From the NCBI RefSeq assembly GCF_014837145.1, contig NZ_JACYFS010000001.1, forward strand, positions 930,001-994,000: DNA of 64,000 bases. Direction: 5' to 3'. Positions within the stretch are counted from its first letter, which is position 1. The number at the start of each line of letters is the position of its first letter. The notes beneath the pieces are model-generated. The model made no database searches. It saw only the letters and a list, made by a program, of their open reading frames with translations, and was not told where the DNA came from. Of this stretch, positions 51,875 to 60,554 are shown one piece after another. The stretch is from Chryseobacterium caseinilyticum (GTDB taxonomy: Bacteria > Bacteroidota > Bacteroidia > Flavobacteriales > Weeksellaceae). The translations under genes and the position numbers were made by a program.

Positions 51875-53068
51875 ATGAATAAACTATCAGATAGAGTGAA
51901 CAGACTGGGTTACTCGCAGACTTTTGTGATGTCTAACAAGGCAAGAGAAATGAAAGCCGAAGGCATCGATGTAATCAGCTTAACTTTAGGTGAACCAGAT
52001 TTTGACGTTCCCGACAATATCAAACAGGCCGCTTTTGATGCCATCAACGAAAACTACAGCCACTACTCGCCCGTACCGGGATTTTTGGAACTCAGACAGG
52101 CGATTTCAGATAAATTAAAAAGAGACAATCAATTAGATTATAAACCTTCACAGATTTGCGTTTCCAACGGTGCAAAACAGGCCATCATCAATGTTTTGGC
52201 AGCAATTGTAAATGACGGAGATGAAGTAATTCTTCCTACACCATACTGGGTAAGCTACGACGAAATGGTAAAAATGATGGGCGGAGAATCTGTAATGCTT
52301 CCGACATCTTACGTTACCGATTTTAAAATCACGGCAGAGCAGCTTGAAGAAGCAATAACCGATAAAACGAAAGCCATTCTTTTCAGTTCGCCTTGTAATC
52401 CTTCAGGTGGTTATTACACTTACGACGAGTTGAAATCCTTGGCAAAAGTAATTGCAAAATATCCTCACGTAACGGTAATTTCAGACGAGATTTACGAATA
52501 CATTAATTACGAAACCAAAACCACTTCCATCGCACAGTTTCCTGAGGTTTACGAGCAAACCGCAGTAATCAACGGAATGTCTAAAGCTTTTGCGATGACC
52601 GGCTGGAGAATCGGTTATTCGGCGTGTCCGGAATGGTTGGCTAAAGCCTGTGAAAAAGTACAGGGACAGATGACCAGCGGTGCCAACACTCTTGCACAAA
52701 GAGCTTCAATTGTAGCTTTAAAAACTGATCCTTCTGAGTATAAATATATGATTGATGCTTTCGAGCAGAGAAGAAATTTAATGTTTGAACTGATGAAGGA
52801 AATCACAGGTTTCAAGGTTCTTTTACCTAAAGCTGCCTTCTATTTCTTCCCAGATATCTCTTACTACATCGGAAAAACTTTAGACGGAACTGAGATAAAA
52901 GACGCAGACGATTTTGCGATGTTCCTTTTGGAGAAAGCGCACGTAGGCTGCGTTGGCGGAGTTTCTTTCGGCAGCCCAGAGTGCATCCGGTTTTCTTATG
53001 CAGCGTCAGAAGAAGAACTGAGAGAAGCGATGAGGAGAATTAAAGAAACTTTAGAAAAAGCGATTTAA
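51875..53068 (+). CDS. aspC: Class I/II PLP-dependent aminotransferase (aspartate-type)
   Basis: A 397-residue cytoplasmic transaminase of fold type I, subgroup I gamma. PLP contacts are visible: SNGAKQ, SSPCNPSGG, SDEIYEYI and Lys237 in MSKAFAMTGWRIGY, plus a C-terminal FSYAAS arginine region. It likely interconverts aspartate and oxaloacetate or an aromatic/prephenate substrate. It is monocistronic. Confidence 0.9.
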   Translation: MNKLSDRVNRLGYSQTFVMSNKAREMKAEGIDVISLTLGEPDFDVPDNIKQAAFDAINENYSHYSPVPGFLELRQAISDKLKRDNQLDYKPSQICVSNGAKQAIINVLAAIVNDGDEVILPTPYWVSYDEMVKMMGGESVMLPTSYVTDFKITAEQLEEAITDKTKAILFSSPCNPSGGYYTYDELKSLAKVIAKYPHVTVISDEIYEYINYETKTTSIAQFPEVYEQTAVINGMSKAFAMTGWRIGYSACPEWLAKACEKVQGQMTSGANTLAQRASIVALKTDPSEYKYMIDAFEQRRNLMFELMKEITGFKVLLPKAAFYFFPDISYYIGKTLDGTEIKDADDFAMFLLEKAHVGCVGGVSFGSPECIRFSYAASEEELREAMRRIKETLEKAI

Positions 53069-53092
53069 TATTAATTTGTTTTAAAATATATT

Positions 53093-53128
53093 TCAGATTT
53101 AGGTTTAAACTTAAATCTGATTTTTTTT
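53093..53128 (+). terminator. Hairpin terminator after aspC
   Basis: TCAGATTTA and TAAATCTGA flank a partly self-complementary centre, followed by eight T residues. Confidence 0.75.
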
Positions 53129-53273
53129 GATAGATAAAAACTTTACTTTCGTAAGAATATCAAATTGCAACCAGCTGAACGGCATGAAATTCTGAAAATA
53201 TCTGCTGTTGCATGTCAAAAATAATTATAGATTTTATTTATTAGATTACTTAAAATCAATAGACGAAAAGTAA

Positions 53274-53281
53274 TATATTTG
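53274..53281 (+). promoter_or_regulatory. -7 box for peroxiredoxin
   Basis: TATATTTG. It overlaps an in-frame ATG at 53279, so that ATG cannot be the start; the downstream ATG at 53315 is used. Confidence 0.65.
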
Positions 53282-53314
53282 CACCAGAAAAATTTAAATA
53301 AAAACAAGAAAATT

Positions 53315-53947
53315 ATGTCTTTAGTAGGAAAAAAATTCCCAAATGTAACGATTGACGCAATGTCTGAAATGGGTGATGATTTAAGAATCAATGTATTTCA
53401 GGAAGCTGCAGAAAACCAACAGAAAGTTCTTTTATTCTGGTACCCGAAAGATTTCACTTTTGTGTGCCCGACTGAGCTTCACGCTTTTCAGGAGGCTTTA
53501 CCTGAATTCGAAAAAAGAAATACTAAAGTAATCGGTGCTTCTTGTGATACGAACGAAGTTCATTTCGCATGGTTAAATGTATCAAAAGACAACGGCGGAA
53601 TCGAAGGTGTCACTTACCCGCTTTTGGCTGATACTCACAGACAGTTGGCAAACTTACTTGATATCGTAGATCAGGATCTTGATTTTGATGAAGAAGGAAA
53701 TGAAGTTTTCACAGGATCAAACGTAACTTACAGAGCTACTTACCTTATCGACGAGACTGGAAAAGTATTCCACGAAGCAGTGAACGATATGCCTTTGGGA
53801 AGAAACGTAAAAGAATTCTTAAGAATGATCGACGCTTACACTCACGTTCAGAAGCACGGTGAAGTTTGCCCTGCCAACTGGGAAGAAGGAAAAGACGCTA
53901 TGAAAGCTGACAGAACTTCTACTGCTGAGTATTTAGCTAAAAATTAA
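53315..53947 (+). CDS. 2-Cys peroxiredoxin (AhpC/TSA family)
   Basis: A 210-residue thiol peroxidase that reduces peroxides. The start at 53315 (MSLVGKKFP) is chosen because the upstream ATG lies inside the -7 box. Peroxidatic Cys51 is in FTFVCPTE and the resolving Cys185 in GEVCPANW, so it is a typical 2-Cys enzyme. It is followed by a nested inverted repeat and then a thioredoxin-like gene, which may supply reducing power. Confidence 0.93.
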   Translation: MSLVGKKFPNVTIDAMSEMGDDLRINVFQEAAENQQKVLLFWYPKDFTFVCPTELHAFQEALPEFEKRNTKVIGASCDTNEVHFAWLNVSKDNGGIEGVTYPLLADTHRQLANLLDIVDQDLDFDEEGNEVFTGSNVTYRATYLIDETGKVFHEAVNDMPLGRNVKEFLRMIDAYTHVQKHGEVCPANWEEGKDAMKADRTSTAEYLAKN

Positions 53948-53959
53948 AAATTTTTAATC

Positions 53960-54067
53960 TAACAATGTAACAATCCAGCAATGTAACAATAGGATACCAT
54001 GCGATAATATTGGTAAATTGTTACATTATTATATTGTTACATTGTTAAATTTTATTCTAAAATTTAA
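53960..54067. repeat. Nested inverted repeats built of AATGTAACAAT words
   Basis: Outer arms TAACAATGTAACAAT (53960-53974) and ATTGTTACATTGTTA (54033-54047) are perfect; inner arms ATGTAACAAT (53981-53990) and ATTGTTACAT (54017-54026) are also perfect. A further TAAATTTT/AAAATTTA palindrome sits at about 54045-54066. The whole fits between the peroxiredoxin and thioredoxin genes and could form a two-tier hairpin in the mRNA. Confidence 0.9.
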
Positions 54068-54069
54068 CA

Positions 54070-54375
54070 ATGTATACAGAATTAACAGAAGATACTTTGC
54101 AGAGCATCGTGGGCGATAACGAGAAAGTTGTTGTACAGTACGGAGCTACATGGTGCGGAAACTGCAGAATTATGAAGCCGAAATTCAAAAAACTGGCTTC
54201 GGAGAATGATGCAATTCCTTTTTTATATGTGGATGCAGAGAAACTTCCTGAAAGCAGAAAACTGGCTAAAGTGGATAACCTTCCTACTTTTGCCATCTTC
54301 AAAAACGGTGAACTGGTTAATCAGGTGCAGTCTAACAAAGCTGAAAGTTTAATTGAATTATTCAGCGAACTGTAA
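54070..54375 (+). CDS. Thioredoxin-family protein
   Basis: A 101-residue cytoplasmic thioredoxin-like protein with active site WCGNC (Cys29, Cys32) and the cis-proline region DNLPTFAIF. The WCGNC dipeptide differs from the classical WCGPC. It probably reduces the peroxiredoxin encoded upstream. The next gene starts 11 bases after it. Confidence 0.9.
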   Translation: MYTELTEDTLQSIVGDNEKVVVQYGATWCGNCRIMKPKFKKLASENDAIPFLYVDAEKLPESRKLAKVDNLPTFAIFKNGELVNQVQSNKAESLIELFSEL

Positions 54376-54386
54376 ATTAAAATCAA

Positions 54387-54635
54387 ATGAAATTACCGAT
54401 TATCAGACAGTTTTTTCAGAATCAGACTCCTGAAAATTTAGAAAAAACTTTAGAAGTTCTTGAAAGCTTCACAGAATTCAGAGGAACCACCGAAGAAGAT
54501 ATGAATGTTGCCGGAGAATTGATCACCAACATTTGCGGCGCTCTGGAAGTTCACGCCAACGTACAAAACGGAATGAGCGAGAAAGATGCCTTAAACTTTT
54601 TTGCACAAAAGGTTTTAGGATCGATTGATAAATAA
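54387..54635 (+). CDS. Small DUF6952-like protein
   Basis: An 82-residue soluble protein beginning MKLPIIRQFFQNQTPENLEKTLEVLES, which I associate with a small Bacteroidota family (DUF6952-like) that often follows peroxiredoxin and thioredoxin genes. No cysteine pair apart from one Cys (TNICGAL). Function is unknown, but the operon context points to peroxide defence. Confidence 0.7.
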   Translation: MKLPIIRQFFQNQTPENLEKTLEVLESFTEFRGTTEEDMNVAGELITNICGALEVHANVQNGMSEKDALNFFAQKVLGSIDK

Positions 54636-54976
54636 GACTTTACTTTGGCAAGCTCAGGATAAACTAACTAAAGCTAAAAGTGTTACAGTAGTAAAACAGC
54701 CCAGTATTAGAGATGTCACACTGAGCCCGTCGAAGTGTTCAGTGCAAGATGTTTTACCGATCTTAAAAAACACTGCCCCTGAAAGTTTAATCTTTCAGGG
54801 GCAGTTTGTTTTAAAAGCCGTTTTGAACTTATTTGTATTTTATCAAAATTTCCTTCGACAGGCTCAGGATGACACAAGCGTGATTTTGATAGTACTTTCT
54901 TGGCATTTTTCCACCCTTTAGGGAGGGGGAAAAGAAAAATGCTTTGAAAATTTTGTATTTAAATACTCTTTTACGA
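54636..54976. other. Intergenic region with Bacteroidota dispersed repeats
   Basis: It contains CTGAGCCCGTCGAAG (54721-54735) and, inverted, CTTCGACAGGCTCAG followed by GATGACA (54854-54874), a word pair common between genes in Flavobacteriia, plus a GCTCAGGAT fragment near 54651-54659. A terminator lies between them. The open frames through this stretch are composed of the repeats and are not credible genes. Confidence 0.75.
54772..54812 (+). terminator. Hairpin terminator of the peroxiredoxin cluster
   Basis: ACTGCCCCTGAAAG (54772-54785) and CTTTCAGGGGCAGT (54792-54805) form a perfect 14-bp stem with a six-base loop. Confidence 0.85.
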
Positions 54977-57379
54977 TTATTTCTTCAGACACTTCTCCAA
55001 AAACTGATCCTGTTCCCAAAGCAAGTGCAGAATGTTTTCTTTGGCAACATATCCGTGCGCTTCTTTAGGCAGAAGAACCATTTTCACAGGTGCTCCCAGA
55101 TTTTTTAATGCCTGAAAATATCTTTCCGTCTGCAAAGTAAATGTTCCGGGATTGTTATCTGCATCACCATGAATCAACAATAGTGGTGTTTTCATTTTAT
55201 CAGCGTTCATAAATGGTGACATTCCGTTGTAGATTTCCGGTACGTCCCAATAATTTCTCTGTTCGCTCTGGAAACCGAATGGCGTCAGAGTTCTGTTGTA
55301 CGCACCACTTCTTGCTATTCCGCAGGCGTAATCTTTGGAATGCGTCAGAAGATTTGCCGTCATAAAGGCACCATAAGAATGACCTCCTACAGCCACTTTT
55401 TTTCTATCGATGTAACCCAACTGATCCACGGCATCAATTGCTGCTTTTCCGTTGGCAACCAACTGAGTAATAAAAGTATCGTTCGGCTCCGTTTTTCCTT
55501 CTCCAATGATTGGGAACGCTGCATCATCCAAAACCGCATACCCTTTTGCCGTCCAGTAAACGAATGAACCATAATATGGGAACGTAAAGTCGTTCGGGTT
55601 TTGCGTATTCTGCCCTGCCGTATTTTTGTCTTTATATTCCGTAGGATAAGCCCAAATCAACAATGGTAACTTCTCTTTCTTCGCCTTTCTGTCATAATTG
55701 GCAGGCAAATAAAGGGTTCCCGTCAAAGTAACACCGTCATTTCTTTTGTAGGTAATCACTTCCTTGTACACATCTTTAATGCTTTCAAAAGGATTGGCAA
55801 ACTGCGTTACCGGCTCAGATTTATTGGATTTGATATTCTTCTTAAAATAATTCGGATAAGAACTCGCCGACTGCTGAATGGTGAGAACATCGCCTTTTCT
55901 AGGATCAATAATATCGATGATTTCTTCCTTGGCATTTTTCAGATTTGAGGTGTAGAGTCTTTTCTTTTTTAATGATTTCATATCCAGTTCATCCACAAAA
56001 GGATGCTGACCGTCTTTCGTAAAGCCCGCCCCAATCAGGTAAGCCTTTTCCCCTTTCATATTCACCACATATCTTCCAAAATCATTTTTGGTCGTGTTGA
56101 AACTTCCAGGATCGCTGTATACATCCTGATAATTTCTGTCCTCAATGACTTGGGATTTTCCGTTGTTCAGGTCGATCAGATACGATTTTGTATTTCTTAT
56201 GTCATACCAGCCTTCAGAAACAATGGCGTAATGATCGTTGGTCCAGCTCGTGCCTTCGTAACGCTGTTTGGTTTTAAAGAAAGACTTCGGACTTCCGTTA
56301 AAAGGAGCATCCAAAGTGAAAACTTCATCTCTGAACTCGACGGTTTTCGACTGATCGCCACCATCCAATGCTTCGGCATACACCAATGTTGCTGGCATAT
56401 CGCTTCTCCAGCTCATGTCTCTTTTCCCCATTCTTACAGAGGAGAAACCTTTTGGCATAATTTCATTCAAAGGAATCTCATTGACTACTTTTACTACATT
56501 TCCGCTCGCGTCATAAACGGTTGAAGTCATTGGAAAACGGTTCAGAGGAACGATGTACGAATAAGGTCTCTTTATCGTAGTCGCCATCAGATATTTGCCA
56601 TCAGGAGAATAAGACAGACCGGCATACAGATCTTTTTCCTTAAATTTTTTCTGATTTCCGTTAAGGTCTGTATGGAACAGTTCAGAACTCATCAGGTTGT
56701 CGAAATTCTTTTCGTCCTGAGGATTTTTAAGCAAATCCTGATAGGTTCTGTTCTGCGAAACCTTTCCGTCGGCAGTGGAAACAATCGGACCTGTCGGTAA
56801 GTCTTTTGAAGCGTCCATCAGTTTCGGTCTGTTGGCCGGAAGAACTTTCAGTAGGAAACTCTGAGAATCCTTCATCCATACGTAAGGCGAACCATAATTG
56901 GCATTCAGATTATCCTGACTGATTTTTTTAGCTGTGGCTGTTTCCAGATCGATCACCCAAAGTTCAACACCTTTGTCGGTGGTATTGGTAAACGCCATCC
57001 TTTTTTCGTCAGGCGAAAAACTTGTATTCGTGATTTTTGGATTCTGTGGCAATCCTTTCACCTGAACTTCCGTTTTATCATTCATCTTCCGCACTTTCAG
57101 ATTGTTGATGTACGTTACTGAACTTGAAATATTGGTTACCGGATTTATTCTCAAACCGCCTAATTTCATTTCCTGCTGATTGAGATCATCAAGGGTCTTA
57201 TACGTTGGTCTGTACACAAAAACAACCCAGTCTTTCTTCGAATTGGTCTGAACACTTGGCGGTCTCTCATAATCTGCCAGCTGCAGAATCTCCGCAGAAG
57301 GTTTCTGATAGCTGATATTTTCCTGCGCTTCATAAAAATTCAGAAAAGCCAGTAAACAGATGGTTAATTTGATCTTCAT
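54977..57379 (-). CDS. S9 family peptidase (prolyl oligopeptidase fold)
   Basis: An 800-residue exported serine peptidase (signal peptide to about residue 18). The N-terminal 540 residues form a beta-propeller-like region and the C-terminal 260 an alpha/beta hydrolase with Ser668 in GGHSYGAF, Asp near 740 (HGDADNNPG) and His775 (KEAHGY). It resembles the S9D glutamyl-endopeptidase-like group of Bacteroidota. It likely degrades peptides in the periplasm. Confidence 0.9.
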   Translation of the reverse strand: MKIKLTICLLAFLNFYEAQENISYQKPSAEILQLADYERPPSVQTNSKKDWVVFVYRPTYKTLDDLNQQEMKLGGLRINPVTNISSSVTYINNLKVRKMNDKTEVQVKGLPQNPKITNTSFSPDEKRMAFTNTTDKGVELWVIDLETATAKKISQDNLNANYGSPYVWMKDSQSFLLKVLPANRPKLMDASKDLPTGPIVSTADGKVSQNRTYQDLLKNPQDEKNFDNLMSSELFHTDLNGNQKKFKEKDLYAGLSYSPDGKYLMATTIKRPYSYIVPLNRFPMTSTVYDASGNVVKVVNEIPLNEIMPKGFSSVRMGKRDMSWRSDMPATLVYAEALDGGDQSKTVEFRDEVFTLDAPFNGSPKSFFKTKQRYEGTSWTNDHYAIVSEGWYDIRNTKSYLIDLNNGKSQVIEDRNYQDVYSDPGSFNTTKNDFGRYVVNMKGEKAYLIGAGFTKDGQHPFVDELDMKSLKKKRLYTSNLKNAKEEIIDIIDPRKGDVLTIQQSASSYPNYFKKNIKSNKSEPVTQFANPFESIKDVYKEVITYKRNDGVTLTGTLYLPANYDRKAKKEKLPLLIWAYPTEYKDKNTAGQNTQNPNDFTFPYYGSFVYWTAKGYAVLDDAAFPIIGEGKTEPNDTFITQLVANGKAAIDAVDQLGYIDRKKVAVGGHSYGAFMTANLLTHSKDYACGIARSGAYNRTLTPFGFQSEQRNYWDVPEIYNGMSPFMNADKMKTPLLLIHGDADNNPGTFTLQTERYFQALKNLGAPVKMVLLPKEAHGYVAKENILHLLWEQDQFLEKCLKK

Positions 57380-57446
57380 TATCTTTTTGATTTTTGACGA
57401 AATTAATGAAAAATTGTTTTTGTTGAATATTTCTTATAAAATAAAA

Positions 57447-57468
57447 ACAGCCATTGTTATGTGGCTGT
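57447..57468 (-). terminator. Hairpin terminator of the DUF6261-like gene
   Basis: ACAGCCA and TGGCTGT form a stem; on the minus strand it is followed by TTTTTATTTT, just after the stop at 57477. Confidence 0.7.
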
Positions 57469-57476
57469 CTTCAGGG

Positions 57477-58187
57477 TTAATTAGAATTACCGTTGGTGTT
57501 TTCTTCGGAGGGTTTTTGCTGAGAATTTTTTGCTGCAGTTACAAACTCATTTATTTCAGCATACAATAATTTCCAGTCTTCGACAACCTTCATGGCAGTC
57601 AATATATTGATAAAAGATTTTAAAACTTTCTCTAAATCTCTTCGGATAGCTGTTGCGCTTTTCATTTGTCTCAAACTGGCATTGGCACCCGCTTGTTCGG
57701 CAAATATTTGCTCAAAAGCATCATGTTTAGATTTCATTTCATTCAAAGCCGGAACTAATGACAGTGTATTGACCTTTTGAAAGTTCTCTGGTTTTTCGAG
57801 ATCCTCGAATAGTTTTTTCATTTGAGCAGACTGTGTAGAGTAACTTTCAACATCTAAACTAAGTCCGTACAGCTTAAAAATCTGATAAAGTTCTTCAGCA
57901 TACAAATGATTAGGTAAGGTTTGCATTTTTCTGTAGGCATTGAGATAGTTCTTCAGAATTCTGAAAGCATGGTCTCTTTCTAAATCTGCACTTGCTACAT
58001 TTACTCCTTTTCCACTGTAGATTTTTTTGGTGTAAACCTTGTCGTACTCTGCATACATTATTTTTAATTCTGCAAGTAAAGGATGATTGCTGATTACCGG
58101 AAAGTTTCCCGTTTCTGAAGAATTGATAATTCTCTGAGCAAGAGTAGCCAAATCTTTGGTACTCAATTTTGATAATGTAATTTTCAT
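57477..58187 (-). CDS. DUF6261-like helical protein
   Basis: A 236-residue soluble, largely helical protein that fits the DUF6261-type group of Bacteroidota (opening MKITLSKLSTKDLATLAQRII). The C-terminal 20 residues are Gln/Glu/Asn-rich and disordered (QQKPSEENTNGNSN). No catalytic motif is seen. Genes of this type are often multi-copy in Flavobacteriia, which would make recombination between copies possible. It has its own terminator. Confidence 0.7.
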   Translation of the reverse strand: MKITLSKLSTKDLATLAQRIINSSETGNFPVISNHPLLAELKIMYAEYDKVYTKKIYSGKGVNVASADLERDHAFRILKNYLNAYRKMQTLPNHLYAEELYQIFKLYGLSLDVESYSTQSAQMKKLFEDLEKPENFQKVNTLSLVPALNEMKSKHDAFEQIFAEQAGANASLRQMKSATAIRRDLEKVLKSFINILTAMKVVEDWKLLYAEINEFVTAAKNSQQKPSEENTNGNSN

Positions 58188-58513
58188 GTAATGTGTTTTA
58201 AAAGTGAATAATTCATTTACTAAAGAATTTAAATGTAAATAAATTATTGATTTGTTCCAAAAATTTTATGGGAAACAAGAAGAGTTAGTGTTTTGTCTCA
58301 AATGAAGTCTGGGAAACCTCCGCCAATTGTGTTTTGTTACGGAGACTTGATTTTAAAGAAAATTGAAGATTGTTTTGTTACGAAATGGTTGTTTTCTTAT
58401 TTGTGGAGAAATTTTGGAGGCTTGGATATGGATATTGAAAGTATCCATTTAGATTCATTGGTTGTATTAACGTTAGTGAGTATTTAATATCTTTGATATT
58501 TAGATAAAATATC
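58188..58513. other. Intergenic region
   Basis: No supported gene. A 64-codon frame at 58293-58487 has poor composition and no signal; a GGATATTGAAAGTATCC hairpin lies near 58428-58445. The last 50 bases hold the promoter of the following gene. Confidence 0.5.
58462..58495 (+). promoter_or_regulatory. Promoter of the orphan membrane protein gene
   Basis: TTG (58462-58464), a 23-base spacer and TATCTTTG (58488-58495), a full consensus, 18 bases upstream of the ATG. Confidence 0.7.
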
Positions 58514-59377
58514 ATGATGACTAATAGATTCTTTGAGAAAATTGTAGAAAGGATTAATTCAGATTCCGAGAAATATAAAAATGTGTTTCCTATAATTTTA
58601 ATTCTTCCAACATTCATCGGTGGTTTATGGCAAATCTTAGAATTAATTTTTATTGACCCATCTTTAATAAGATTTTTTTCTATTACGCAATTAATCGCAG
58701 ATGGCATATTAATATTATCCATTACTATCATTTTAGCACTTTATCTGCATCTTTTAGATAAGCATTTTGATTTCAAAAATTTAGTAAAGTTTGATTTATT
58801 AAATACCCAATTTAACCCTTACCAATTATTGGCTGGTCTGGTTCTAATAATATGCACATCATCATATTATTATATCGGATTTAATGATGTTGGTTTAGAT
58901 TACATTGAGAATTCAAGAATAGGTGCATTATTAATTCAACTTTTATTGGCAGGTATTTTCTTACCGTTATTCTTAAAAGGAATTTTAGTATTTTCACGTG
59001 AAATATTGATAATATCTTTTTTTAAGAATCAGGAATTAAAAGTAAAACGTCTTAAAGAATTTAAAAATAAAAAAGGAGCATTATATTACTTAGTTCATTT
59101 CATATCACTGATCCTAATGTCAACAACTTTAATGCTGTTTATCATTTCAATAATTGTTTTAGTTGAGTTTCGAAATAAAACTATTTATCCTCAAAATTTA
59201 GAAAACCTTAAAAATATTTTTAAACAAATACATGATGAGTTTGGAAAAAATCAAAAGGCATCGATTTTATATTTTAATGATACTTACATTTTCGTAGAAC
59301 TTGAAAATAACAGAACCGAAGAGAAAACTCCCAAACGTATTAAAATTTATAAAACAGATGATGTATTGTTTAAATAA
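58514..59377 (+). CDS. Orphan membrane protein of unknown function
   Basis: A 287-residue inner-membrane protein with about five hydrophobic segments (around 28-45, 58-80, 108-130, 145-165 and 195-220), then a soluble C-terminal part of about 65 residues. I recognise no family. It is markedly more AT-rich than the surrounding genes and stands alone between a DUF6261-like gene and the bacillithiol-type cluster, so it may be horizontally acquired. It has a textbook promoter, so it is probably expressed. Confidence 0.65.
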   Translation: MMTNRFFEKIVERINSDSEKYKNVFPIILILPTFIGGLWQILELIFIDPSLIRFFSITQLIADGILILSITIILALYLHLLDKHFDFKNLVKFDLLNTQFNPYQLLAGLVLIICTSSYYYIGFNDVGLDYIENSRIGALLIQLLLAGIFLPLFLKGILVFSREILIISFFKNQELKVKRLKEFKNKKGALYYLVHFISLILMSTTLMLFIISIIVLVEFRNKTIYPQNLENLKNIFKQIHDEFGKNQKASILYFNDTYIFVELENNRTEEKTPKRIKIYKTDDVLFK

Positions 59378-59480
59378 ATTCATAACTAAAACTTAGAAAA
59401 ACTCCAAAAATTAAAAACCCACCAACGTAAAAGACCTCAAAATAGATTCAGAAAAACCTTGACAACGTTTGCTATAAATA

Positions 59481-59516
59481 AAAAATCTCCTTTAAAATAA
59501 TTAAAAGAGATTCTTA
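59481..59516. terminator. Imperfect bidirectional hairpin
   Basis: AAAATCTCCTTT and AAAAGAGATTCTT-like arms pair with one bulge between the convergent membrane protein and Crp/Fnr genes. Support is moderate. Confidence 0.5.
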
Positions 59517-59580
59517 AATTTTAAAAATTATTTTTCAAGTTGAGATCAACTTTAAGGTCTTACAATTGAATTCAAAAATC

Positions 59581-60171
59581 TTAATCCGTAATGAAATTCT
59601 TCCTCGCCAGTTCCTTTCTCACACGGCTCAGACTTTCGGGGGTGATGCCAAGATATGATGCAATCATCCACTGCGGAACTCTCAACATCAGATCCGGATA
59701 CATTTTTGTGAATTTCATATAACGTTCTTCAGCGGTTTCGCCCAAAAGAGAATTGATTCTGTCCTGCAGACTTTTTACATGCTTCTGTATGATGAGATCG
59801 TTTCTTTCTATGCTGTTGGGAAACTCTTCCAAAAGCTTGCTGAAGAAGTCCGGATTTAAAAATAAAACTTCAGAATCTTCTACCGCTTCAATAAAATATC
59901 TTGATTTCTCATTAAAATAAAGACTGCTTCTGTCTCCGATAAGCCAGTTCTCCGGAGCAAACTGTATGATGTGCTCTTTGCCGTTTTTATCGATGGAAAA
60001 CATTCTCAGCAAACCTTTTTCCACAAAAAAAGTATTGCGGCAAACTTCACCTTCCTGCAATAAAAATTCGTGCTTACCTACTTTTCTGGATTCGTACTGA
60101 ATGCTGCAGAGATTCACCTTCTCGGCAGGTACTTCAAATACATTGGCTAAATAATTCTGTATATTGCTCAT
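59581..60171 (-). CDS. Crp/Fnr family transcription regulator
   Basis: A 196-residue regulator with an N-terminal cNMP-binding-like domain (about 25-130) and a C-terminal HTH (PQWMIASYLGITPESLSRVRKELARKNFI). No Fe-S ligands are seen. Its ATG overlaps the stop of ytxJ by four bases, so it is the last gene of a translationally coupled cluster with thiol-related proteins and may respond to redox or peroxide stress. It differs from the Crp/Fnr protein at 15288. Confidence 0.88.
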   Translation of the reverse strand: MSNIQNYLANVFEVPAEKVNLCSIQYESRKVGKHEFLLQEGEVCRNTFFVEKGLLRMFSIDKNGKEHIIQFAPENWLIGDRSSLYFNEKSRYFIEAVEDSEVLFLNPDFFSKLLEEFPNSIERNDLIIQKHVKSLQDRINSLLGETAEERYMKFTKMYPDLMLRVPQWMIASYLGITPESLSRVRKELARKNFITD

Positions 60172-60554
60172 GCTGTGATTTGGCTTATGGAAATATCCTG
60201 GTGTGACGCTGAATTTTTTACTGACCCGTTTTCCAATACAAGAAGCTGCGGGCTTTCATGTCTTACTCCGAAATCGTCGGCGATTTTATTTGAAATGGCA
60301 CGGTAGGCAATCAGATCCAAAAAGTAGAATTCTGCTTCTGCATTTTCATTTTCACGAAGTTCAGCTTCAAAATTTTTCAAAACAGTTTTGCTGATAAAAC
60401 ACCTTGTTGAATGTTTGAAAATGGCCACTGTCTTATTTTCCGAAGTTTCAATTGCTTTGGTTAAGTCATTTTCGCTCTCAATTAATTTCCATATAGGCAA
60501 ACTGCTGTCGCTTTCCTCTTTTTTATCGCCGAATATTTTACCGAATAAACTCAT
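60168..60554 (-). CDS. ytxJ: Bacillithiol-system redox protein YtxJ
   Basis: A 128-residue thioredoxin-fold protein of the YtxJ family with the monothiol KHSTRCFIS motif (Cys near residue 52) and the cis-Pro region HESPQLLVLENG. In bacillithiol-using bacteria YtxJ is a candidate bacilliredoxin that removes bacillithiol from protein cysteines. It overlaps the DUF1569 stop by four bases (ATGA at 60554-60551). Confidence 0.88.
   Translation of the reverse strand: MSLFGKIFGDKKEESDSSLPIWKLIESENDLTKAIETSENKTVAIFKHSTRCFISKTVLKNFEAELRENENAEAEFYFLDLIAYRAISNKIADDFGVRHESPQLLVLENGSVKNSASHQDISISQITA

Noticed and set aside
53279-53314. Upstream in-frame ATG of the peroxiredoxin
   Set aside because: It overlaps the TATATTTG -7 box and the extra residues match no peroxiredoxin N-terminus.
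54625-54921. 98-codon frame after the DUF6952-like gene
   Set aside because: It overlaps the previous stop and reads through a terminator and dispersed intergenic repeats, so it is not a gene.
58293-58487. 64-codon open frame
   Set aside because: Atypical composition, no promoter or signal, and it ends just before the promoter of the next gene.
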